This document shows positions 50,504 to 58,543 of a DNA stretch of 64,000 nt, piece by piece. Position 1 is the first letter of the stretch, and each line of letters starts with the position of its first letter. The stretch spans positions 310,001 through 374,000 of the forward strand of contig NZ_ML214297.1 in assembly GCF_004698125.1 (NCBI RefSeq). The letters are read 5' to 3'. A program made the translations under genes and the position numbers. Under the pieces are notes generated by a model. It saw nothing but the letters and a program-made list of their open reading frames with translations. It searched no databases and was not told where the DNA came from. Origin of the DNA: Halosimplex halophilum. GTDB taxonomy: Archaea > Halobacteriota > Halobacteria > Halobacteriales > Haloarculaceae.

Positions 50504-50521
50504 TCGCGGGCGGGCCCGCGA
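50504..50521. terminator. Strong hairpin between convergent genes
   Basis: TCGCGGGC GG GCCCGCGA pairs over 8 bp with a 2-nt loop, directly after the aldehyde dehydrogenase stop and 14 nt before the end of the convergent SprT-like gene. Confidence 0.5.
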
Positions 50522-50535
50522 CGCGACCGGATACG

Positions 50536-51111
50536 CTACTCGACCGCGAGCGCCGCGTCGCAACACGACGAGCGGTACTCCTCGGCCCGACGGACGAGTT
50601 TGCACTCGCGGTAGCGACGGGCGACCAGGGCGTCGCAGTCGGCACAGCGGAGGACGTATTTCGGGTCGGAGAACGTCTCGCAGTGGACCTCCGTGTCGAG
50701 TTCCCGTGCCCGCTCTTTGAAGGCGCGCCCGTGCCCGGTCGTGCCGCAGCGCTGGTACTGTTCGAGGTGGACGAGTTCGTGCCGGAGCGTCGACTCCCAC
50801 TGCTCGCGGTCGAACGCCGCGAAGGCGTCCCACGTCAGCGACAGCGTCGCCGGGAAAGGGCGTCCGTCCGCGACGCGGCCTCCCGCGGCCTCCGCGCTGT
50901 CCCAGTCGATGGGCGTCCCGACCTCCGCCCCGGGGATCTTGGGGCGCTTGAGCGCGGCGGCGCGGCGTTTCGCCCGGGTCGACACCTCCCACTCGACGAG
51001 GTCGAAGCGCACGTCGACCAGTTGCTCGCGGCGGACCTCCTTGCAGTACTCGCGGGACCACGCGAGGAGTTCGTCGTGGGTCTCGATGTCGTCGTACGGC
51101 GGCGCCGTCAC
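50536..51111 (-). CDS. SprT-like zinc metalloprotease family protein
   Basis: 191 residues from GTG 51111. SprT core: LRHELVHLEQY with H111-E-x2-H115 and the third ligand in H127 (GHGRAFKERA), followed by a C-terminal zinc-ribbon part, LRCADCDALV and CC near 183-184. In bacteria and eukaryotes the fold occurs in SprT/Spartan proteases that cleave DNA-protein crosslinks, but the haloarchaeal members are not assigned. The frame stays open to 51420, in which it would overlap ychF; the GTG has a TATA-like GATTCAAG about 35 nt upstream and gives normal composition. Confidence 0.75.
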   Translation of the reverse strand: MTAPPYDDIETHDELLAWSREYCKEVRREQLVDVRFDLVEWEVSTRAKRRAAALKRPKIPGAEVGTPIDWDSAEAAGGRVADGRPFPATLSLTWDAFAAFDREQWESTLRHELVHLEQYQRCGTTGHGRAFKERARELDTEVHCETFSDPKYVLRCADCDALVARRYRECKLVRRAEEYRSSCCDAALAVE

Positions 51112-51229
51112 GATGTGGGCGAAGAGAACGCGCGGTGTCTTGAATCGCTCGCTCGCGAGGGGCGAAGAACGGTGGGGCGAAGCGAGTGAACGGCGGGGTA
51201 CCGCGAGCGGGTCGAAGCGGCGACCCCGC

Positions 51230-52417
51230 TCAGTTCGTCGTCGTGATCTCGACCACGTCGCGGTGGTCGAGTTCGGTGTCCGCCCCCACTTGTCGACCGG
51301 AGCGCACGTCGGTCGCGTGGAGGAACCCCTCGCCGATGTCGGTGTGCAGGAAGTAGGCGAAATCCTCGGCCGTCGAGCCGTCGGGGAGGACGAAACAGTC
51401 CTGGAGGAAGGTGCCGTCATCCTGCGGTTTCTCCGCGCCGGGGAAGACGGCGATGGCGTCGAGCACGTCGAACAGCGCCGTCTCCAGCGCCCGCTGGACG
51501 CCAGTGCCCTCGTACTCGGCCACGAACTCGCGGATCTGTTCGAGCCCGGCCGCCTGCTCGTCGCTCGGGTCGCCGACGATCTCGAACTCGGCGTCGCCGG
51601 GTCGGTAGTCGACGACGCCCCGCTCGTCGGCCGACTTGAGCGCCTTCTCGGCGTGGGCCGAGACGGGGACGAAGGTGAGATGGTCGTACTCCGACTCGTC
51701 GGTGATCTCGTCGAAGTTCGCCTGGGCGGCGGGTTTGTCCATCTTGTTCGCGGCGACGACCATCGGCTTCGTGCGCAGTCGGATCTCGCGAGCGAGGGCT
51801 TCGCGGTCCGACGCCTCCCACTCGTCGGGGTCGAGCGCCAGCCCCTGCGAGAGGATCACCTGCTTCATCTCGTCCTCGTTGATGCCGAAGGCGTCCATCT
51901 GGTCGGCGAGGTCGGTCTCGATATCCCGATCCTCGCCCTGATACCCCGAGCGGTAGCGCTCGACGCCCTTCTCCAGGATGTCGAGGTACCACATGTCCAG
52001 CTCTTCTTCGAGGAAGTCGATGTCCTCGCGGGGGTCGTGGTCCTCGGTGGCCTCGCCCTCAATGTCGGTCTCGCCGGAGAAGTCGACGACGTGGACCAGC
52101 ACGTCCGTCTCGTTGAGGTCCGAGAGGAACTGGTTGCCCAGCCCGCGGCCCTCGTGGGCGCCCGGGACGAGGCCGGCCACGTCGACCAGTTTGGTCGGCA
52201 CGAACCGCTTGCCCGCCTCGCAGTAGCCGGTGTTGGGCGTACAGGAGTGGTCGAACTCCGGGGCGGCGCAGTCGACGCGGACGTACGCCTCGCCGACGCT
52301 CGGGTCGATGGTCGTGAACGGATACGCGCCCTCCGGCACGTCGTTCATCGTCGCGGCGTTGAACAGCGTCGACTTGCCCACGGAGGGCTTGCCGACGAGT
52401 CCGATCCGGTAACTCAT
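51230..52417 (-). CDS. ychF: Redox-regulated ATPase YchF (OBG-like)
   Basis: 395-residue Obg-family P-loop ATPase that binds ribosomes. G1 GKPSVGKST at 9-17, G3 DVAGLVPGAHEG, NKMD as the G4 motif variant, and the C-terminal TGS-like domain with DGSTAEDFAYFLHTDIGEGFLHA. Length and order agree with archaeal YchF proteins. The start at ATG 52417 is the family's MSYRIGLVGKPSVGKST. It is divergent from the tRNA-binding protein gene. The SprT-like gene follows after 118 nt. Confidence 0.95.
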   Translation of the reverse strand: MSYRIGLVGKPSVGKSTLFNAATMNDVPEGAYPFTTIDPSVGEAYVRVDCAAPEFDHSCTPNTGYCEAGKRFVPTKLVDVAGLVPGAHEGRGLGNQFLSDLNETDVLVHVVDFSGETDIEGEATEDHDPREDIDFLEEELDMWYLDILEKGVERYRSGYQGEDRDIETDLADQMDAFGINEDEMKQVILSQGLALDPDEWEASDREALAREIRLRTKPMVVAANKMDKPAAQANFDEITDESEYDHLTFVPVSAHAEKALKSADERGVVDYRPGDAEFEIVGDPSDEQAAGLEQIREFVAEYEGTGVQRALETALFDVLDAIAVFPGAEKPQDDGTFLQDCFVLPDGSTAEDFAYFLHTDIGEGFLHATDVRSGRQVGADTELDHRDVVEITTTN

Positions 52418-52582
52418 TGCCCGCAGTATCCGAGCGCCGGGCTAAAGCGTTTCCAATCGGATACGTCGGATCGGCCGCCTCCGCCGCTCTCCGGCCCTGT
52501 GAGACGGGATGACAATGCAACCGTCGACTGTGAGACAGTGACATTCGGTGCAGCGGCGGGGCGGCCGCGGACCGGAGAAACC

Positions 52583-52589
52583 GTTAACT
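52583..52589 (+). promoter_or_regulatory. TATA-like box before the tRNA-binding protein
   Basis: GTTAACT, centred about 27 nt before the ATG at 52613; leaderless start predicted. Confidence 0.45.
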
Positions 52590-52612
52590 CGGTCTCGGGC
52601 GAGCGACGCGAC

Positions 52613-52933
52613 ATGGAGAGTCCGTTCGACATGACGATCCGGGTGGCGGAGGTCGAGCACGCCGAGCCGTTCCCGGAGGCGAACAAGCCCGAGATGGTCA
52701 AGCTCCGGCTCGACTTCGGCGACGAGACGCGCCAGTCGGCGGCCCAGCTGGGCTACCACCACGAGGCCGCGGACCTGGAGGGGCAGCAGGTGCTGGCGGC
52801 GACGGATCTGGGGTCGGTCCGCATCGCGGGGTTCAAATCGGAGGCGCTGACCGTCGGCGTCCCCGGGGACGACGGCAACCCCGTGCTCGTGACGCCCGAG
52901 GAGTCGGTACCCCTGGGCGGCGAGCTGTACTGA
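52613..52933 (+). CDS. tRNA-binding domain protein (CsaA/EMAPII-like)
   Basis: 106 residues forming an OB-fold. IRVAEVEHAEPFPEANKPEMVKLRLDFGDETRQSAAQLG...YHHEAADLEGQQVLAATDLGSVRIAGFKSEALTVGVP matches CsaA and the C-terminal domain of MetG or EMAPII: the GxxVxAxxHPxAxKLxKLxVD pattern and the RxIxGxxSEGM variant are visible. Likely a dimeric tRNA-binding protein. Upstream in-frame sequence is a shadow of ychF and is not coding. It precedes the Mre11-like gene by about 40 nt on the same strand with its own TATA-like TTTTTGTA between them. Confidence 0.85.
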   Translation: MESPFDMTIRVAEVEHAEPFPEANKPEMVKLRLDFGDETRQSAAQLGYHHEAADLEGQQVLAATDLGSVRIAGFKSEALTVGVPGDDGNPVLVTPEESVPLGGELY

Positions 52934-52940
52934 GGACAAC

Positions 52941-52947
52941 TTTTTGT
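52941..52947 (+). promoter_or_regulatory. TATA-like box of the Mre11-like gene
   Basis: TTTTTGT, 30 nt ahead of the ATG at 52974, so this gene likely has its own leaderless transcript despite the close upstream neighbour. Confidence 0.5.
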
Positions 52948-52973
52948 ACCGGTCCGGGGGTATCCGAGCACAC

Positions 52974-55361
52974 ATGGCGAAGCAACCGGAGTTGCGTCGG
53001 GCCGCCGACGGGGACCTCCGGGTGGAGGCGTCGTTCCCCAGCGGCCGGTACGCGTTCTCGCTCCGTCCGGAGGCCGGGGACCTGCTGACGGGACTCGGGT
53101 ACGGTCCCGGCGACGCCGTCCCCTGGTTCCTGTTCAAGGCGCTCGCGGTCGTCGGCGACGTGTGGCTGCCGAACACGGCCGACGACATCGCCGACGACCT
53201 CGCCGCCCCGGACTCGATCACCAGGATGGACGACGCGGAGGCCGCGGCCGCCGCCGACCACCTCCGGGACTGCCGGGTCGGCCAAGAGCGCCGCGAGCGG
53301 CTGGCGGACGTGGTCGCGCCGTCGGCCCTGCGCGACCACCTCTCGGTCGACGAACTGCCCTCGACCGAGGCGTTCGTCGCCGAAACGGCCTCGCTGGTCT
53401 CCGAAGCCGAGGGGAGCGACCCGGAACGAGTCGAAGGCGTGGAGCCCGACGACGTGGCCCACGAGGGCGGAGAGCCAGAGGATGTGGAACACGAGGGAGC
53501 GGAACCCGTACCGACAGGTGCCGAAACGGTGCGGTCCGCATCCGTCGGCCCGGCTTCGGACGCCTCGCTGTTGCACGTCGGGAAGGCGACGCTCGGCCGG
53601 CAGAACATGGGCCGGGCGGCCCGGACGGCCGACTATCTCGACGCGTTCGCACAGGCGATAGCCCTCGCGATCGAGCACGGCGTCGACGCCGTCGTCCAGA
53701 CGGGGCGGCTGTTCCAGAGCGGCTCGCCCGACCGCGAGACGGTCTCGGACCTGCAGACCGAACTCGCGCGACTCCGCGAGGCGGGGATTCCCTTCTACCT
53801 CGTCCCCGGCCCGAAGGAACTCGAAGTCCGGTCCACCGTGCTGCGGAGCCTGGCGACTAGCGACCTGCTCACGCCGATCGGGGGCGAGGCGGTCGCGGTC
53901 GGCGACGGCGTCACGCTGGTCGGCGTCGGCGCGGGTTCGGAGCCGGCCGAGGCCCTGTCGGCGGTCGGCGAACCGGCCGACGACGGGACACTGCTGGTCG
54001 CGTGCGGCGACCTCGATGTCGCCAGCGTCCGCGAGGATGCCGTCGAGGAACTCGCCGACGCGGTCCCGGGGCGACCGGCGGCGGTCCTCGCCGGCAAGCG
54101 GACCGACCCGGCCCGGGCGGAGCGGGCGGGCGTTCGACTCTCCGACCCGGGGAGCACCGAGCACGTCCTCTCGAAGTCGACGGTCGGCGAGGAGCCGCCC
54201 GCCCGCGGGGTCGACGAGTACGCGATGACGGACGGGACGCTGTCGGTGACGCGCCACGAACTGGACGCCCGACCGTTCAGCACCTTCGAGTTCGAGGTCA
54301 CCGGGTCGACGACGCTGGACTCGATCGAGGAGCGGATTGCCGGACACGACCTGGAAGACCGGGCCGTACTGGCGGTGTTAGAGGGGTCCGGTCCCGGTGC
54401 CGCCCAGCCGTCCAGGGAGGCCGTCCAGTCGCTGCTCGCGGAGCGCGCGTTCTGCGCGCGCGTCTACGACGAGCGGTCGGACTCCGGCGACAGCGACGAG
54501 GACCGCGAACGACCCGACGGAGCCGAGGAACTCGACGCCGACAGCGCCGAGCGCCTCCTCCGGGACCTCGCGGACACCGTCGCGGAGCTGGAGGGGATGG
54601 AGTCCGCGGACGTGTCGGGGCTGGAGACGGCGGCGCTGGCGGACAGTTACGCCGTCCTCTCGAAGGCGAAGTCGGAGATCGAGGAGCTGCGGACCGCCGC
54701 CCGGGACGAACTGACCTCCCGCGTCGAACCCGACGAGACGGTCGCGGGTTCGGTCGGGTCGGTCACCGGGGCGAAGCGCCGGCGCCGGTCGCTGCGGGAC
54801 GACGAGACCGTCGCGGCGGCGCTCCGGGAACACGGCGTCCCGGTCGAGCGCGTCACGACCGAGACCGTCGATACGGAGAAGGTGGAGGCGGTGCTCGACG
54901 AGCGGGACAGCGTCGCCGAGGACGAACTCTTCGAGGTCTCCGAGAGCGAGTACGTCCGCCGGCGGGACCTAGACCTGGACCTGGAGGGCGGTGTCGAACT
55001 CGGGTCGACCGACGGACCCGGATCGACGGACGAACTCGGATCGACGGAGGCGGACGAGGAGTCCGAGAGCGAGGAGACGGACGGCGAGCGAGGGACATCG
55101 GAGAGCCGACCCGGCCGGGAGTCACACAAGGTGTATCTGGGCGACGGCGCGCCGATCGACGGCTGGACGCCGGTCGAGCGATCCGTGGTCGAGGCGGAGA
55201 TCGTCCCGCTCGTGCGGGCACACGACGGCGCGGACGAGGGGGAGGCGATCGCCGTCAACTTCGGCAGCGGCGTCTCGGTCAGCGGCTGGAGCCAGGTCGA
55301 CGCGCGGGTCGTGAGAGAGAAGATCGTCCCGCTGGTGGCGGACCACCGCGTCCCCGAGTAG
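52974..55361 (+). CDS. Mre11-like protein with all metal-site motifs lost (795 aa)
   Basis: 795 residues. Residues 1-125 form an unrecognised N-terminal domain (FPSGRYAFSLRPEAGDLL...VVGDVWLPNTADDIADDL), then an acidic linker (140-195), then a phosphoesterase-like core (198-430) that aligns with Mre11 by context: LLHVGKATLG (201-208) where Mre11 has HxxDTHLG, VVQTGRLF (about 243) for GDLF, LVPGPKE (277-282) for GNHD, and LAGKRTDP for the GHxH motif. Downstream, PGSTEHVL and RHELDARPF match the Mre11 capping region. The rest is a helical section (430-640) and a C-terminal repeated part (690-795). All ligands of the two metals appear replaced, so nuclease activity is unlikely. ATG 52974 follows a TATA-like box at 30 nt. 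Confidence 0.75.
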   Translation: MAKQPELRRAADGDLRVEASFPSGRYAFSLRPEAGDLLTGLGYGPGDAVPWFLFKALAVVGDVWLPNTADDIADDLAAPDSITRMDDAEAAAAADHLRDCRVGQERRERLADVVAPSALRDHLSVDELPSTEAFVAETASLVSEAEGSDPERVEGVEPDDVAHEGGEPEDVEHEGAEPVPTGAETVRSASVGPASDASLLHVGKATLGRQNMGRAARTADYLDAFAQAIALAIEHGVDAVVQTGRLFQSGSPDRETVSDLQTELARLREAGIPFYLVPGPKELEVRSTVLRSLATSDLLTPIGGEAVAVGDGVTLVGVGAGSEPAEALSAVGEPADDGTLLVACGDLDVASVREDAVEELADAVPGRPAAVLAGKRTDPARAERAGVRLSDPGSTEHVLSKSTVGEEPPARGVDEYAMTDGTLSVTRHELDARPFSTFEFEVTGSTTLDSIEERIAGHDLEDRAVLAVLEGSGPGAAQPSREAVQSLLAERAFCARVYDERSDSGDSDEDRERPDGAEELDADSAERLLRDLADTVAELEGMESADVSGLETAALADSYAVLSKAKSEIEELRTAARDELTSRVEPDETVAGSVGSVTGAKRRRRSLRDDETVAAALREHGVPVERVTTETVDTEKVEAVLDERDSVAEDELFEVSESEYVRRRDLDLDLEGGVELGSTDGPGSTDELGSTEADEESESEETDGERGTSESRPGRESHKVYLGDGAPIDGWTPVERSVVEAEIVPLVRAHDGADEGEAIAVNFGSGVSVSGWSQVDARVVREKIVPLVADHRVPE

Positions 55362-55384
55362 GACACCGGGGAGGCCGAACCGAC

Positions 55385-56152
55385 TCAGAGCCCGGTGGGG
55401 TGGTCGATATAGGTCGTCTCCAGGCCCCAGTCGTCGGCCAGCCCCTGCAACTGCTGGACGCCGAACGTCTCGGTGGCGTAGTGGCCGCCGAGGAAGACGT
55501 TGATCCCGGCGTCGCGGGCCTGGTGGTACACCTTCTGTTTCCCTTCCCCCGTGACGAACGCGTCGACGCCGGCGTCGACGGCTTCTTCCAGCCAGTCGGC
55601 GCCGCCGCCGGTGACGACGGCCACGTCCTCGATCTCTCCGGGACCGAAGTCGAAGTACTGGACGCCCTCGCCGCCGGTGTCCAGTTCCGATTCGAGCAAC
55701 GTTGCCAGTTCGTCGGGCGAGAACGGGTCGGCGGCCCGGCCGCGCTGGCCGATAGTGACGGGGCCGACCTCGCCGAACGGCTCGCGGGCTTCGAGGTCGA
55801 GCAGGTCCGCGACGCCGGCCGCGTTGCCGAGTTCGTCGTGGCCGTCCAGCGGGAGGTGCATCGCGTACAGCGCCAGGTCGCCCTCGATCAGCGGGGCGAT
55901 CCGGTCGTAGTCGAGGCCGGTGACGCGGTCGATGCCGCCCCAGGAGACCCCGTGGTGGACGACCAGGAGATCCGCCCCGCGGTCGAGCGCCGCGTCGATG
56001 GTCGCGCCCGCGGCGTCGACGGCGAAGGCGACCGTCTCCACGTCGGCCTCGTCGGGGCCGACCTGCAGGCCGTTGGCGCTGGCGTCCACGTCGGCGTAGT
56101 CGCCCGGGGAGAGGCGCTCGTCGTAGCGCTCGCAGACTGTCGAGAGGTCCAT
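55385..56152 (-). CDS. Nif3-like dinuclear metal-centre protein (DUF34)
   Basis: 255-residue member of the Nif3/NIF3L1 family, toroidal hexamer with a dimetal site. The ligand groups are LLVVHHGVSWGG (HH), the YAMHLPLDGHDELGN segment with H-x2-LD, and LGGHYATETFG (H, E) at the C terminus; TGEGKQKVYH is the second half-domain loop. The family's biochemical role is unsettled. Start ATG 56152 matches the canonical family beginning. It is convergent with the Mre11-like gene. Confidence 0.92.
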   Translation of the reverse strand: MDLSTVCERYDERLSPGDYADVDASANGLQVGPDEADVETVAFAVDAAGATIDAALDRGADLLVVHHGVSWGGIDRVTGLDYDRIAPLIEGDLALYAMHLPLDGHDELGNAAGVADLLDLEAREPFGEVGPVTIGQRGRAADPFSPDELATLLESELDTGGEGVQYFDFGPGEIEDVAVVTGGGADWLEEAVDAGVDAFVTGEGKQKVYHQARDAGINVFLGGHYATETFGVQQLQGLADDWGLETTYIDHPTGL

Positions 56153-56248
56153 GCGTCCCCGTTCGAGTGAGGTGTCCCTATTCGTTGTGGGTTCCGGCGA
56201 GTGCGTCGGAACAGCGAAGGACGGCAGGGAGCCAGCGGTACAGCGGCG

Positions 56249-57220
56249 TCAGGCGTCGCCGCCGTAGAGCTGGCCGTCCTCCTCGCGCAGGAGGCCGTGT
56301 TCGACCGCGAGGTCGATCACCTTCTCGCAGTCGCTCCGGGACACCTGGTAGGCGTTGGCCGCGACGACGACGAACTCTTCCTTGTCGACCGGGAACTCCC
56401 GGTTCTCCAGCAGCCGCATGACCTTCGTGTTCTCCAGCCGGGTCATCGAGACGCGGTGGTCGCCGTCGCCGTCCGAACCCGACGTGTCGCCGCCGGACGA
56501 ACCGCCGCTCGACTGGCCACCGCTCGACTGGCCGCCCGACTCGTCGTCGGGACTGGAGCCGCCTGCCCCGCTCTCGGGACCGGACGTGCCGGATCCGCTC
56601 TCGGCGGACTCGTCGGTCGACCCGCCGGCCAGCGGGTCGCGCGACTCGCCGTCGGAGGCGGTCGAACGGCCGGGGCTCGCGTCGTCGCCGTCGTCGAACG
56701 CGCCGCCGGTGAGCGATCCCGACTCGGCCGTGTCGTCGTCCTCCTTGCGGAAGCCCGCGCCGCGCGACCGGGTGTACTTGCGGGCCTTCGACGACCCGCC
56801 GCCGTCGTCCGAGCCCGTGTCGGCGTCCGCCTCGTCGCCCTCGCGGTCGTCGCCGAACTCCATCTCCGAGGCTTCGGCGGCCTCCTCGGCCGTCGACTCG
56901 TCGTCGCCCAGCGGCGTCAGGATCTCCTCGTCGTCGCCGAGCGTCGATTCGAGGTCGTCCTCCGGACCGCCCTCCCCCGACGCGGTGTCCGCGTTCGCGG
57001 CGTCGCCACCGGATCCGGTGTCGGCGGTCACGCCGCCGTCCTCGACTGCCCCGACGACGCTGTCGAGGACGGCGTCGAGCTTCCGCGCGCAGGTGCGACA
57101 GAGGACGACCGTCGTCTGCGTCTCGGCGGTCGGGTCGAGCGATTCGGGGACCACGGGATGCTCTTCGAGCGTGGCGTCGGGGGCGGCGCCACAGAAGTAA
57201 CAGGACGAGAGTCGGTCCAT
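56249..57220 (-). CDS. HNH-like zinc protein with long disordered linker (323 aa)
   Basis: Residues 1-50 hold C-x2-C (CYFCGA), then HPVVPE, then LCRTCARK, with the spacing of a treble-clef HNH-type fold (C2 ... H-x2-P ... C2). Residues 60-255 are a Ser/Gly/Asp/Glu-rich disordered stretch with SSGGQSSGG-like repeats. The C-terminal 65 residues (RVSMTRLENTKVMRLLENREFPVDKEEFVVVAANAYQVSRSDCEKVIDLAVEHGLL) form a compact helical unit that looks like a winged helix. No full HNH catalytic His-Asn-His is seen. Function unknown; nucleic-acid contact is plausible. Confidence 0.6.
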   Translation of the reverse strand: MDRLSSCYFCGAAPDATLEEHPVVPESLDPTAETQTTVVLCRTCARKLDAVLDSVVGAVEDGGVTADTGSGGDAANADTASGEGGPEDDLESTLGDDEEILTPLGDDESTAEEAAEASEMEFGDDREGDEADADTGSDDGGGSSKARKYTRSRGAGFRKEDDDTAESGSLTGGAFDDGDDASPGRSTASDGESRDPLAGGSTDESAESGSGTSGPESGAGGSSPDDESGGQSSGGQSSGGSSGGDTSGSDGDGDHRVSMTRLENTKVMRLLENREFPVDKEEFVVVAANAYQVSRSDCEKVIDLAVEHGLLREEDGQLYGGDA

Positions 57221-57274
57221 GCCACCACCCTGTATCTCGGCCGACGTAAAACAGTCGGTGCGACCCCCCGCGAC

Positions 57275-58081
57275 CTATCGGTCCGCGGCGTGACTGTAGA
57301 CGAACGCCCGCAGGAGCTTCGCGGCCAGCACGGCCGCCTGGCCGTCGTCGCGGTCGTTGACCTCGACCACGTCGAACCCCTCCGCGAACGGCGCGACCTC
57401 GCGGACGACTCGCCGCCCTTCCCGGGGTTCGATGCCGAACGGCTCCTTGGTCCCCGTCCCGGGCGCGTAGGCGGGGTCGAAGGCGTCGATGTCGACGCTG
57501 AGGTACACCGAGTCGTCGGGGTCGAAGTCGGGTTCCCAGTCGGACACGTCCGCGGGCGCGACGGCGCGCACGTCCCCCTCGCTCGCCCGCTCCCACTCGG
57601 CTTCGCTGCCGGTGCGGGCGCCGAGGACCACGGCGCGGTCGGCCACCTCCAGCGCGTGGCGGGTGACCGTGGCGTGGCTGAGCGGGTCGCCGGCGTACGA
57701 CTCCCGGAGGTCGAGGTGGGCGTCGAGACAGACGAACACGTCAGGCTCGACCGCTCGGACGCCGGCGACAGTCACCGTGTGCTCGCCGCCGACGAGCAGC
57801 GGGACCGCGCCCGCCTCGCGGAAGTCCCCGCAGGTCCCCCGGAGGAAGGTGAGGTACTCCCCGGTGTCGGCGGTGGGACCCACGTCGCCGTGGTCGTGGA
57901 GGGCCAGCTCGGAGAACTGTTGGTCGGTGTGGCGGTCGTAGTCGTCGAAGGCTTCGGCGTAGCGGCGGACGCGGTCGGGGCCGAACCGGGCGCCGGGCTC
58001 GAAGGAGGTGGAGGCGTCGAGCGGCGCGCCCACGAGGGCGTAGTCGGCCTCGGCCCGGGGGGCGTCCGCGCCGGGGAACAT
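57275..58081 (-). CDS. Agmatinase/ureohydrolase family protein
   Basis: 268 residues of the ureohydrolase fold. Mn ligands are seen in VGGEHT (His), CLDAHLDLRESY (D-x-H-x-D), and SVDIDAFDPAYAPG (D-x-D). Family members split agmatine or related guanidino compounds to a diamine plus urea. The gene is translationally coupled to aIF5A, with an overlap of one base (TGATG). In haloarchaea an agmatinase-like enzyme has been proposed to remove urea from an agmatinylated aIF5A during deoxyhypusine formation, so its substrate may be the protein itself. Confidence 0.93.
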   Translation of the reverse strand: MFPGADAPRAEADYALVGAPLDASTSFEPGARFGPDRVRRYAEAFDDYDRHTDQQFSELALHDHGDVGPTADTGEYLTFLRGTCGDFREAGAVPLLVGGEHTVTVAGVRAVEPDVFVCLDAHLDLRESYAGDPLSHATVTRHALEVADRAVVLGARTGSEAEWERASEGDVRAVAPADVSDWEPDFDPDDSVYLSVDIDAFDPAYAPGTGTKEPFGIEPREGRRVVREVAPFAEGFDVVEVNDRDDGQAAVLAAKLLRAFVYSHAADR

Positions 58082-58455
58082 CAGACGATCTTGCGCTGCT
58101 CTTCCATCTCGAGGTACTCGATGTCGTCGTCGGGCGACAGGTCGACGCCGTCGGGGAGCGCGATGGTGAACGTGTCGTAGGTCTCCAGGTCCATGACCTG
58201 CGCCTCGTCGCCGGAGGTCGAGACGACCTGGCCCTGCTTGCGGTTGATGATCGGGACGCGGATCTTCGCGTCGACCGGCTGGGAGAGGTTTCGCTTCTTG
58301 CCGTCGAAGACGCCCTCGGCCTCGACGCGGGCCTTCGCGCTGCCGTGTTTGCCGGGTTTCGCAGTACTGTAGGAGTTGATCTTGCAGGCCACGTCGTCGA
58401 TCATGACGTAGCTGCCCTCGTCCAGATCGCGGACCTCAACCTGCTTCGTTGCCAT
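58081..58455 (-). CDS. eif5a: Translation initiation factor aIF5A
   Basis: 124 residues, two beta-rich domains. The modified lysine is K36 in [11 protein letters not shown], the family's hypusine site; the second domain has [20 protein letters not shown]. It helps translate difficult peptide bonds (polyproline). TATA-like GTTTATAC on the minus strand (58479-58486) is 28 nt ahead of the ATG. Stop overlaps the agmatinase ATG, so the modifier-type enzyme is made alongside its target. Confidence 0.97.
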   Translation of the reverse strand: MATKQVEVRDLDEGSYVMIDDVACKINSYSTAKPGKHGSAKARVEAEGVFDGKKRNLSQPVDAKIRVPIINRKQGQVVSTSGDEAQVMDLETYDTFTIALPDGVDLSPDDDIEYLEMEEQRKIV

Positions 58456-58478
58456 ACCGCGGCGTAAACGAGCGACCG

Positions 58479-58486
58479 GTATAAAC
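58479..58486 (-). promoter_or_regulatory. TATA box of the aIF5A-agmatinase operon
   Basis: GTTTATAC on the minus strand centred 28 nt before the ATG at 58455; leaderless start. Confidence 0.6.
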
Positions 58487-58543
58487 GGTTTGGAACGCCT
58501 CCGCCCCGGAATCGCGCCCTCCGCCGCCGTTCCGAGGACTGCC

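Noticed and set aside
51112-51420. Extended SprT-like N terminus
   Set aside because: It overlaps ychF in another frame and is Ser/Arg/Thr-rich, unlike the acidic protein that follows.
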